Assembly (NCBI GenBank): GCA_947623455.1
Contig: OX392538.1
Location: 25,605,001-25,669,000, forward strand
DNA: 64,000 nt
Direction of reading: 5' to 3'
From: Mimachlamys varia
Taxonomy: Eukaryota; Mollusca; Bivalvia; Pectinida; Pectinidae
Below, piece after piece: positions 1 to 12,700 of the stretch. The position numbers and the translations under genes were made by a program. A model generated the notes under the pieces. That model did no database searches and was not told the origin of the DNA. It saw only the letters and a list, made by a program, of their open reading frames with translations. How positions within the stretch are numbered: position 1 is the first letter of the stretch; every line of letters starts with the position of its first letter.

Positions 1-378
1 AATTCAAATGGTGTGAATCCAAACTTTCTAAGTAATGTAGACGCAGAAGGATTAGGTGCGTAAACCCCTTTAGTTTATGATTTTAGAAGTATAATTTAAC
101 TTGTTCTGTATCATTTCAAATCTTATATTACGATAATGTGTATATTATGCACTGTGCCATTAGGCGTGACACACTCATATTAAGTAACTATGAATTTTAC
201 GCCGACTATAGTTTACAAATCATGAAACATTCATATAACATGAACTATCTATTGATTGGTATTACAACTTTTTACACACAGTACAATCATTGTCATTAAA
301 TAAAGAAATTTATAGGTAAACAGTGCTTGATATATTTTAAGAAATAATGGGGATGGTTATATCAAACTGAATACATAC

Positions 379-719
379 CGTTACAACTTGTTCTCCGTTG
401 ACATTTACTTGTACTTGGTCTATGTTACTTCCTGCGGGATTTTTGAACTCTAAGTAGCCCAATGTTACGGATGGTTTCAACGTAATAACTATCATTATTT
501 CTGTCCATGGAATTACTAGTCCTTTATCTGGAAATATATCACGAGACACTCCAAACGTTTCTCCGTCTGATAGAACACGGATATTGTCTTGCTTAACAAA
601 ACCTCCTTCCAATCCGTTCACATATTCACACTCAGGCGTGGTTGTCGGGAGAGTAGTTGTAGTTGTGGCTGTTGTTGTAGTCATGACAGTTGTTGTGGTT
701 GTTGGTGCTACCGTTGTAC
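379..719 (-). CDS. Exon 32: Thr-rich mucin-like linker and start of beta-rich domain
   Basis: This 341-nt exon completes the last LDLa cysteine. It then encodes a stretch of about 30 residues that is mostly threonine (for example [16 protein letters not shown]), a likely O-glycosylated linker. Next comes [19 protein letters not shown] and a beta-rich stretch ending [10 protein letters not shown]. The C...GLE.G.....I start recalls discoidin (F5/8 type C) domains, as found after LDLa modules in SCO-spondin, but the match is loose. It ends at donor GTATGT in phase 0 without a stop. Confidence 0.85.
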
Positions 720-3700
720 CTGCGTGCCAAGTAAAACAGAGATAATAATTACCTTCAAATATGGACATTATATCACGCCTTTTATTAATACAGAATTATA
801 TCTTTTATAATCCTTTGTTTTGGTTTGTGACCTTTAGGTGGTAAACGGCTTTCTAATGGAAAACGCATACAAAGTATATATATATATATATGCTTTTTAA
901 GTGAAAATCACGACGTTGATGAATATGCTTATATTATTCTTAAAGATAAGATAAAGGAACTAAGAAGGAAACAACCAAATAATTTATATTAATTCACCAT
1001 TGTTATTATTATTCGGGAAACTACAAAATATCAAAAATGAAAAGTCGACTCAAATAAAAATGATATTGAATTTTATGGAACCAACATTGTTTGAGTAAAA
1101 TGAATGATACAATAGAATATACACATGAAGAAATATGTAACTGTTAATACAAACAATTAATGGATACCAAGACGTAATATTATTGATACCGTGACGACAT
1201 AAAATCATACCGTGACGTTATATTATTGATACCGTGACGACATATAATTATACTGTGACGATATGTTATCGATACCTTGACGATATTTTATCGATACAAT
1301 GTCGACCGTGCCGTTAAATTACCTTTTTCTGTCAATAGGACGGTATACAAAATACAATCAAACTGAACCGTGACGCCATTAAAATATTTCGATGACAAAT
1401 ATATTACGAATCTTTGTCAATCCATAAAAACAAACTTACAGTCATCTTCGTCGTTGCCATCTCCACAATCATCGTGACCATCACACTTCATTGTTTTAGG
1501 TATGCATTTTCCGGTTTCAATACATCTAAAATGATGCAACAGGTCACATTTTCCTGGCGCTAAAAACAATCACATAAACAAAGAAAAATATCAAAATATC
1601 ATCATATATTTCAAAAAACTGAAAATACAGCTTCGGTATGATATCCAAACAACTAAACTAAATTGTTTTAAAATACAGTTTCAAAAAACAATTGAAACTA
1701 TAAGTCTTTGGGTTATTTACATGTAAGTTACTGGTGTGAAATATCAGTGCAAATATTGGTTGATAAAAAGTTTTACAACATCTTGTTATACTGCTATTGA
1801 TTTGGACATGTGATTGAAAAATGGCAAAGCGAAAAATGGTGAAAGTAATTACGTTCACTATAACGGTTTTATCTATAGAAATATTTAAGCAAAAAAGGCA
1901 CTACTCTTTTTACTTCATTGTATTTTTATCCAAAACTGAAAGTATATATATATATCAACAATTTCTAATGAAAGTGATCAGTAAGCGGAATCAAAAAAGA
2001 TTTTTAAACGACAATATGGTCAATCGTACGTACTTGTGCAATTTGCTTCATCGGATATATCCGTCCGACAATCGTAGTGACCATCACATCGGAACGACGC
2101 TGGCAAGCAATCTCCATTGTCACATTGAAATATTTCATAGGACGTAGACTCACATTCATCTGAAATAAATTGATAATAAAAATATTATTTATGTTGTATA
2201 ATACTTATCTACGCACATATATATTTCATACCGTAACATAAGAATATCTATAGTTATGATAATCGAATTATCATAATAATTAATGATAATAAAATTGTGT
2301 ATTGCATTAAAAATAAATTTGAAAGCGTTAACAAAATAATAATCAAAAATAAAAATCGATTAAAGTAGAGCCAAAATATGAACAAAAAGAAAATATTTAC
2401 ATGAAAACCATTGCGAAAGTTCCAGAGAATAAGACCAGATGTTTCGTAAGAGTAAGCGTCCGGAAGAGTAAGAGAAGTGTGTGTGTTTTAGTATAATCCG
2501 TTGCGAAGTAATTATTACTTACGTTTGCAATACCATTCATCAGAAGAATCAGCACAATCTTTATAACCATCACATCGGTCCTTGATGTCAATGCATTCAC
2601 CACTCTGACACGTAAACTGAGCGGCAGTACAGTCTGTAAGGAAAGAATCATAACGTGGTATAATGTTAACGTTTTGTTATAACGATGACGTAACACACAC
2701 TTGCTGCACCTTTAAAACTTAACAAAACTTAACTGTTTCGTCCTCCTATGACTCGTCTGTGATGCTAGGGACCAAAAGGTGGGAATCCGAAAATTTAAGC
2801 ATAATATAGAAGAAGAGTCAGGTCCGTAAATCCCTTTGAATTTATGAATTTAGAAGTAAAAGTAAACTACGTCTGTATAGTTTTTAAAAGTGTACAGTTT
2901 ACTACGAAAATGTGTAGTAAATGTGTTTTAAACATGACTTGTTTATGTGTATAATGCAGTGTTACAATTCTGTTGAACGTACCTAAGATGGATTGACTAA
3001 AACATTTTCTAAATTGTCTTGTAATTAATACTTACTGCATTTAGTTTCATCTGACCCGTCTCTGCAGTCCATATGTCCATCACACGTATATACCTCGCCT
3101 ATACATTGTCCATCGTCACAAGTAAATTGGTCCTCTTTACATTTTGGTTTACAATTGTAACCTTCACATTCAAACTTGCCGCGAATGCATGTACTGTGAA
3201 TACACAAAGACAAGATCATTACACATGTTATTACAACAAATATTAAAAAAATAAATATGAGTTTACATTTAATTACTTAATGTATCATTTTAGTACAAAC
3301 ATAGCTGGTATGTGTAAGCACGTATCTCTTCATATGCCTCATAACTCCCAATTGGAAGAGGTAGTTCTATTGAAAAAGTAATGTATCAAAAAGTGGAAGC
3401 CAGCGTCGATTTGGATATTAGATAAGGATTGAAGATTTTTGCAAAGAACTTAATTAAGGTGACAAATGTTCTCAAAGAAGCAGAATAATTATTTTTTCCG
3501 GAAGGAATGAAATGCAAAATGCTGTAAAAATCATTGTCTTTAAATTTGCTGTAAACTGATGCCTGTGTGGTATAACTCACCATTTCATACATTCGTGGGT
3601 TATAACAGACCCACTTGGATGTTCAATACCATCGTGATAACACGGACATTCATCAGCCGGTATGCAACCATCGTCTGTTGAAGAAAACAAGTATTCATTT

Positions 3701-6700
3701 CAAATTTGCACCCTTATTTTCTTATTTTTCTTATGGCCTATTTTGTTTGCATGATTATTGCGTTAAAGACTTAAATAAAATTACAAGTATATTTATTTAA
3801 GTTTAATATTCGCAATTTACAGATAAAAAATATATATACAATTGTCATATACACTATCAACAATATATGTACGAGGACAAAGTTAACAGTAAAAATAAGT
3901 ATATATACTTTTAAAATTTAAATATAAAGTGTAAAATTTAAAATAAAAGATCGCATAATCAGAATTTTAAAATACTTAAACCAATTGTTTACCATGTTGT
4001 ATATAACCCTCTGGACAGAAACATCCTTCTACGCACTGAGTACTGTTACAATAAGGCTCTGGCTCGTTGCCAATGTTCCTACAAGTCTGGCGACAGGGCG
4101 ACATGCACGGTGTGTATCGCAATCCATTTTCACACATTATTGCTGAAATCAAAATTAGACAAATAAATATGTCGCAGAACTTACAAACAACGTCATCATA
4201 TATTCTGATTGTCCTTTGGTTGTACATTAGCTTACAATAAGTGAAAATCATAATTTAAAGATATTCCAAGATATTCCAACAAGTGACAAATAATTTTCTC
4301 ATTATGAATTCACCAGCTCTTGTTTAAGTGCATAACCAAGTAACCGATATTTGCTGCGGAAACCGATATTTCTGTATATTTGATTTTAATATATATTTTC
4401 AAAACATGACTTACTGTTTTAATTCGCAAGTATACCATAGCAAAATGACTAATTACGAAAACAATTTTATCTCGATATGATACACTTACGGCAGAATCGG
4501 GGTGTTCTCCATTTCACAAAAATACCAACTCTGTTACATTTTTCCGCAAAATTAGCAATGGCTGTACACAAACATTCACAGTCTCCTCCTTTGTCACAAC
4601 TGGAATAACAAAATCATATTTAATATCATAAAAAACCCGTTTCAAAAATGGAGAGTCGGAAACGGATTTGAAATAGCCAATTCTCTCATCCATGAGTTAA
4701 GATTTTCTGTTCGTTGATAGTTTGGTATATGTCATGTTTTTCTTTCGTTTTTCTCAGTTAAAATATTATAATGATGAAATGTTGTGATGCAAATAGTTCT
4801 TCCATTTCAAATATATATACCTACCTGCATGCGTCAAACAAACAGTCGTCATAGTAATCTTCGAAACTGGTAACTTTATCCCTGCACCGTTGAAACAAAT
4901 CTCCTTCTTTTATCATTCTACAAGTTTCTTCTGCCCAAGCTTTTCGGATGGACTGACCTCCCTGAAATGTAACATCAAATAGAGATTCATTAGATTACAA
5001 AATGCAAATGTTTTACATTGGTTGGTAAAGAACTGAGAGAGGAAAAGACATAATAACATCACAAAAGTTTAAGGATAAAACAAATTAGGAATTGGCAAAT
5101 GACCTGTGTTATAATACATATAGTGTATACACATAATGCTATTTAAAATATATTTTAACCTCAAGGTAAATATAAGCATAGAAGAGCTACCAGTTGACAG
5201 TTGAGTATTGTAAATATCCAAAGCTCAATCATAACGTAATACGTATGACGTGACCATGCAATAGGCATTTTAGCTGTGCAATAGTTCATTTCACTAGTAA
5301 ATGGTTCAAAATATAGCTGATGCATAAATCTAAGGAAAACACACGCATTATGTATTAAAAGTAAATAGTAAATGCTTATAGTGTCTTAAACGAGGAAAAC
5401 AGAAAAAGATAAGTAACAGAAATTGTTGGCTCATATCTTATTCTAAATTTAAATATATTACCGAACATGGTATCAGTTCATTACGGTCACTTTCGACTTC
5501 TGGGCAGTATGTAGCTTTTCTCCAGGAATTTGCAAAAGAGTTAATATCAGTGGGATCTGTAATGCCACTCTGTGACTGAAAATCGTTGTTATCGATTCCA
5601 TCGAAGTTACCACACAGACCTTCCACACGTCCCTTCCATTTCGAATCGAGGAATATGAACACTCGTGTTCCTGCGGAAAGACAACAATGAAACATTAACG
5701 ATGTATAAAGATAATCAAGAAATTAAAATCGTTAAGCATTTTCTATTGTATACTACGTTAACATGTGACTGATCCATATCAATGGGAACAGATCGGCATG
5801 GTCTTTGTAAGAAATATAAGTTGTAATTGATAGAGCAGAATGATCGACAACGTGTTGGATCATTTTGAAATGAGTTTGTACAAACCCCTATGTGAGTTTT
5901 AGGTAATGAGATAAATAAAACAAAACACGCATAGTCTTGTTCGAGAGTCATGCTTCATCATTAAATAGATACAAAAGATATAAAAGGGGGACAACAAATC
6001 TAACCCATTGGTATATGTGATAGCTCATTAAAAGTGCCGTTGTCTGTGACGGCATCAGATGTCGTTTACAAAACAAGCATCAGATGCAATAACGAAAACG
6101 TCTGATAGATCATGTATAAATATTTTGCAATATGATATATTTGATTTGACAATAATGACAATTTCGATGACGGAAGTGCACTCTTTGAATTATTTCAAAA
6201 AGGAAAACAAATTCGATAACTTCAACATCAACCATATAAACTTATAAATATGATTAGTTTATTGCATTCGTAAACTATGTGAGTCACTAATCATTAAGCT
6301 TTATGCCTATCAAGCCAACCAAAAAGCTTTATACTTTAGCACATGTTGTCGCTTCTGTCAACAACAAAAAAGACAATACCTGTGTTCGCTACATATAAAA
6401 GTTACCCAGTTCAACATACCATTATCCCAAAGTACGGAGAAATCATCAAAAAAGACGGATGTCCAGGGGAACTCCACGGTGATGTTGACGTCTGCGAGCT
6501 TGATAAAAGTATCGGTATTATCTACACCATTGACTGTAAGGGGATGTCCGCGCACCAATCGGATTGATGTCTGTCCCTTCCTGATGGTGATAGATTTTGT
6601 GCATGAAATACCAGTAGTTCCGCATTCAACATTAGTAGTACTGATTTCAAATTCGTGACTGGCACTGCTTTCCCGTACAAGTGTGTATTCGCATTTGCCT

Positions 6701-9700
6701 TGAAATGAGTAGTGCACTTCGTCAAATGTTTGGTAATGAGGATCTCCTGAGGCCCAGCAAACACCTTTAAAACGAGATTTAAAACGAAGTGTTAGCAATA
6801 AAACGTTTTCTTAATATTGATTAATGTATGGTTCCTGTCTTTTATTACTATTATTATTATTTATTTACATCTCAAAACATCTGAAACTACTCCAAATAGA
6901 AAATGTAGCATTCGTATATTATACTTTGATTATGAAAATTAGTATCTTTCGAAATGAATAAATAATGTATTGATTCAAATACACGCAGGACATGTATTTA
7001 TTGATTTCGACTATGCAGCGACATTGAAAATATTGATAAGCTCAGTCATACCTGGACAATCCGTCTCACTTATTTTCAACCAATGCCTGTTAACACAGCG
7101 ACTGAAATCAGAAAAAGATTGTCTTATTACATAGTTGATTTTAGCGCATTAAATGACTCATTTGTCATTTGTTTTCATTTGTGTTCATTAAGAGAGTTAG
7201 TAAAGAAGAAAAAAATTAAAACTTGAAATACATGCTTTGTTTTTATTATGGACATAGTTCTCATGCGTATATAGCACTGAATACCGGCAAAACAAAATAA
7301 AAACATAAAACAGAAATATATATACTTACTATGTTTTACAAGAATCCTCAAATAGTGTATTTGGTTCAAAATACTCTCCTCCTCTCGTACATGGACAAAG
7401 ATCTTTCTTCACGCATCGCCCCTGTATAAATCATTCAGTTTCATAAAGTATATGTTTATTCTTCAAGTATAGGTACAGAAAATATACGGTGAAATTATTT
7501 TCAAATATTTGAAATGAAATGAAGATACCTACGTAATCGACCGACTGAATTTCATAGGTCATACAAAAATCATTAATATTACGCATTACCATTTATTATT
7601 CTAAATGAAATATGATAATTCATTTAACATCATATATTACGTACATCATGCGTTTTATACGTGTTTTCGGGACATCCACATCCATCGTATTTGATTGCAG
7701 AGGAGCATGCTACAGTCCGGTCAATGGTATCACATGTAGGTTCACAACCTGTGATGGACAGCCTATATATCTGGGTTTTTGGACAGATGATATCTTCGTC
7801 ACAGTTTTCGTTGTCACATGACCATGTTGCGTTTAAGCACGTACTACAATGAAGATTATTATATAAGAAATGTAAATGAATCATGCGTGATTTATAAAAT
7901 ATCATATAACGTATTGTGGTGCATGCCTAGATGTGGAAAACTGGTGAAAAAGGGAGAATTTGTCCTGTTGTTTGTGAGAATATAGCGTTTACATACTCAC
8001 ATTTTCACAAACTTCAAGATGATTGCAAGTATTGTTTAATTCCCGATCAGTCTCAAACACATGCACAACAGTTTATAGAATAACATACAGAAACATAGCA
8101 ATGCTTAAGTTATTCCACTGAAAAATTCAATTATATATATGTGCCTTGTTAACATCTGTTTAATCTGTTTCTGAGGGTAATATATCTCACAGACTTACCA
8201 AAAGAATATAGCAATATTAATATTTTCCATTGGAAAATTCAATAGCTGCACCGTAACTATCTGGTTTAATCAGTCAGTTTCTGAGAATAATACAGACTTA
8301 CCAATTTGTACATCCCTGTTTTTTCACCGTGTTTGCCTCAACATAACTACCATCATAACGATTGAAGCATGAACACTGATCAAGGGTAACACAAGGTCCT
8401 TGCCCGTCGCCATTATAGAGTTGACCATCTGGACACTGACATCCAGGAACACATATTTCTTGACAGGTCAAGTCTGACATCTGTGTGTCGCGACAACGCC
8501 CATTACAAACTGACGCGCATTCCGTATAAGACCCTCCATTATTACACTGAGAATATGCCACTGAAAACGAATATGAATAATTAAAAATAAATAATAAAGT
8601 TATCAATTGCAAAAAATAATAATAAATATTGCATCGGACATCAATTAAGTAAATGTAACATCCAACATGACCACTTATGTAATATCGATGATTACAATAA
8701 CACTGATTGAACATTAATTGATTTTGTTTCTAATTTGGTTGGTTCATAAGCGCTTCATTCTATAATGCAGCAATTTGATCGATCAACGTAACATGGTGCG
8801 CAATGTGCTCAAGTTGTATGCACAGTGCGTGCATGGTGTGTAATGTTAAAAAACACAAACACCTTTTCGAAATCAAACCGAAACCAGAAAAACGATTGTT
8901 TTGAAATCGACCTTTATCAATATGTGTGTTGATATATGGTCATACAAAATAACAATGTTTTCATACAGATAAATCATTATCTGAAAATACAACACATAAT
9001 TTGCACTAGGTGTAAAAGGTAACAGATCAAAGGTCATGTACCAGCAAAGTAGTCATGATTTTTGAATCATCCAGTTGTGCGCTCTACATGCGGTCGATGT
9101 GCAGAATGTGCGCACACAGTGCGTACGAAGCGTTCTGTGATCATACTATTGTACCTATCAGCACGTATCTTGTACTATCGCGTGTAAACGAAAAAATGCA
9201 CGTGCACTTACTGCATCTTGTTTTCCATTCCGCGGCCTGAGTCCAGTCGGCGATGTAGTTTTTGCCAATATTTGCGCATTCCATTGCCATGGCGGCTGTT
9301 ATGTCACAAAACACTTTATCACGGCCTTCGACGGTACTAGAAATGTAGTCATCATAACACTTTGATATATAGTATTTCACCTCAATTCTTCCCAAACACA
9401 CAGCAAACACCTGGTGGGTGCTAAGAAGATCACACAGTTTAGTCGCCTCCTCTGCCTGTAATGAAATATTCACCAACAAAGTTTAAGTTTGTGAAGACGC
9501 TGCTTTTATAGTTTTAAATGCAAATTTACAGTAATTAATAGTGGTAGTTTAAATTACATTTGAATGTTGTAATTGTAACTATTTCTTGGTGCATACGAAA
9601 TGTATCTAACGTGATTAAAAACTTCTTCAATATAACGTTATGATTTATGCAGAAACATTTCGAATAATATAAATAGAGGTTACACAACAAGTGGTCGTTG

Positions 9701-12700
9701 GATATGGAATTTATTTCACTCGATTAAATTATTTTTTAAAAGTTACAAAAGACACGAGCTTTAGCGAGTGTCTTTTGTAACTTTCCAAAAAAATAATTAA
9801 CGAGAGTGAAATAAATTCCATATCCAATAACCACGAGTCGTGTGACCTGTTTTTACCATAATACTTTTAAGTCGCAGTGACAGTGTTGTTTTCCGTGAAC
9901 CGCGGATGATATTTGCGCGAAAACACATCATCTCGTATATATTCCCGCCAAATTATGACGTCGTCAACAATTGATGATGACAACAACAATCAGCACGTTG
10001 CATTGAACCACGTGATTTCCGGTCAAAGTTCAATTTCTCAACCAATCAAAAGTCCGGAAGGTCATATTCCACTAGTGGTATTGGTATAATACATATTCAT
10101 CCAACAGTCAGCACGTTTATACAATGGTCTGAGACTGGAATAACACAGGGTATTGTGGTAGAAACCAAAATCTTACATCACAATAATAACCCCTTAACTG
10201 AGTAAACAACACTGATTTTATATTAATTGATTCCTTTTTTGATTTGCTTTCGACTTACCACAGCAGCGGTCTGGTATGTCCGACTGTATCGTTTTGGTGG
10301 ATCGATGCTGTCACTGTATCCATGCGCAAACAGATAAGCCTCAGTGGAAGGATAGTCATTTCTTGCCATATAATCGTCTTTTCTGTTATCGTTGTAGGTA
10401 CCATACAACCCGCGAACCTGAATAAAAACACATTTGATTCATCAATCAAACCACTTACCACTTACTGAATCAGACTCGAATTTATTCCAGTAGCATGGTA
10501 TTGGCTACAAGGATGGTAGCCTTGATTTTTACGTACAGAAATCAAACTTAGGAGCTTTTTATGGGACAATAGGTATACTTTGTACAACTAAAAACCAGGT
10601 ATACTGGTAGTAATTTAACTATTGTAAAAGAAAAGACGATAAAAAAATTAACAAAAATAACCTCACTTTTCTTTAAGTAATTACATAGAAGTTATAGAAC
10701 ACTGAAAATAATAACGCTTTAACCGGTCACACTGAAATATATATTGCATAACTGCAACAGCTTAATGTTGTAAATTAAGTTCTTAAATTCTTTATCATTC
10801 TTAATGACCGGTATATACACAGGCGTATTCAGTATGAAACGGGAAAACGAGATAATAATATGTATGTCAATCATAGCTATTTAATTAATACATATTGTTG
10901 TGTTTACTTACGGCTCCTGTTAAGGGCGGTAAGCCAACAGTCCTAACTGATTTTAAAATGACTAATATAAAGAAACTTATGGGGCGCTTGTCTCTAAAGA
11001 TATCCGATATGTAAATTACAAGCAAAAAAGTATTTCCCTATGTAAATATCATTTCTTTATCGCATTAACGTGTTTACATTAACATATATGTGCCTGTGTT
11101 ATGAAATTCTTAGAATGCTGTTTTAAAGTAAATGCATTTTTTTGTTTATCTAAACAGCTTGGTGTATTTTTATATGTGACTTTCAGTTTTAAGAAGTAAA
11201 CATACCTTATACATGTAGAATCGATCAAGTGTTAAATACACGGCTCGTGATCGATCATACAGAAGTTGGAATCCAAAGCCTTTCACCATAGTGTATAAGT
11301 TCGTGGCCTGTTTAATATAAACGTCTTGAGAATGGAAATAATAAAAACTGTTTCCATGGATTATTTCACCATCAATTAATACTTCAGTCCCTCTCAGAGT
11401 GATATGCGTGCTTTTGTATTTGATGTGAACGGCTATAAGGCAGTTTCTCTCGTACGAGGAATCTATTAAAGGACAGCTGTCGAAGGACATCTCTACCAAA
11501 AGGTCGGATCGGGAGTCCGCATCGGCGTCGTCAGTGCGCTTTGAAATCAAATCAATATGAAATAAGTTTCACGAAGTTCTTATTAAATATTTGGGTTTAC
11601 TGTATAGAACAATTAATAAGGGAAGATTATGATGTAGCAAAACGTTAAACTTATCGTTTAATAATGATCACAAAGTTTGGAAACTACTATCTGGAAAAAG
11701 TTAGTTGTTAATTTTATTTATCAAAATATACTTCATCAATGTATTTATTAATGTGCAATAACTGCATATTTCGTTTATGTTTTTATACATGCAACACAGA
11801 AGGTATAACCAACTTTTCAAAAACAGTGTTATTTGGCAACTTGTAGAATACGCATTAATAAAATAGGACTTACCTCTACAAAAGTGTATTTTGCAACGTT
11901 TGGAGCTAGGTCGTATTCTTGTCCATCAAACGTTGTGACATGAGAAAATCCTACCAATCTAGCTGTTCTGGAGCATCTCTCCTCCGTACATATCCACACA
12001 CCTTTGACACATTCACTTCAAACAAACATAGGTGAATTCATTGACCACATAGTTTTGATAATAAATTAGATGTTTCTTTAACTATGAAGATAGTGTGTAT
12101 CTTTATTCGTTTTTTGTAGTATAACGCATTGTATTGTTTTTTCACACCACACCCACTTTTCTAAGCATATATTTTAATTGGACAATCTGTCAACTGGTAA
12201 TGTCAACGATGATTATCAACCCCTTATTTAACATAGTATACAACACACAAGAAGATTTTTTTTCTTTTTTTTTATTGTTTTTTTTTGGGGGGGGGGTGAT
12301 AAATATAGTGTGAAATGGCAAATTGCATTATATTTACATACGTATTTATGTGTATAAGTACATACCATTCATTGCAATCCCTTTTTAAAACGTCACCAGG
12401 AGCATAAGACTCTTTATTGTAGTGACATTTGCATTGGTCGGGTGTCACACATTTTCCATCCTGTAGAATAGTGCCCCCGGGGCATTCGCAACCAGAAAGA
12501 CATGGTCCTTTGGTTGAACAACTCTCTGACAAATCAGCAAAAATGTTCGAGCATGACCGCGGACAAGGCGAACTGCATTCGTTATACACAAGACCCTCGG
12601 GACAGGAGGGAGCTGAAAATGAAATGACGAAAATTGCTTGAAATTGTGAATCTGAAAACTTGGTTATATTCGTTCGATATAGCAATATTGGTTTTTTACA

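Noticed and set aside
12429..12641. Plus-strand frame of 70 codons over exon 13
   Set aside because: Antisense shadow of the TIL-1 exon; the cysteine pattern is on the minus strand.
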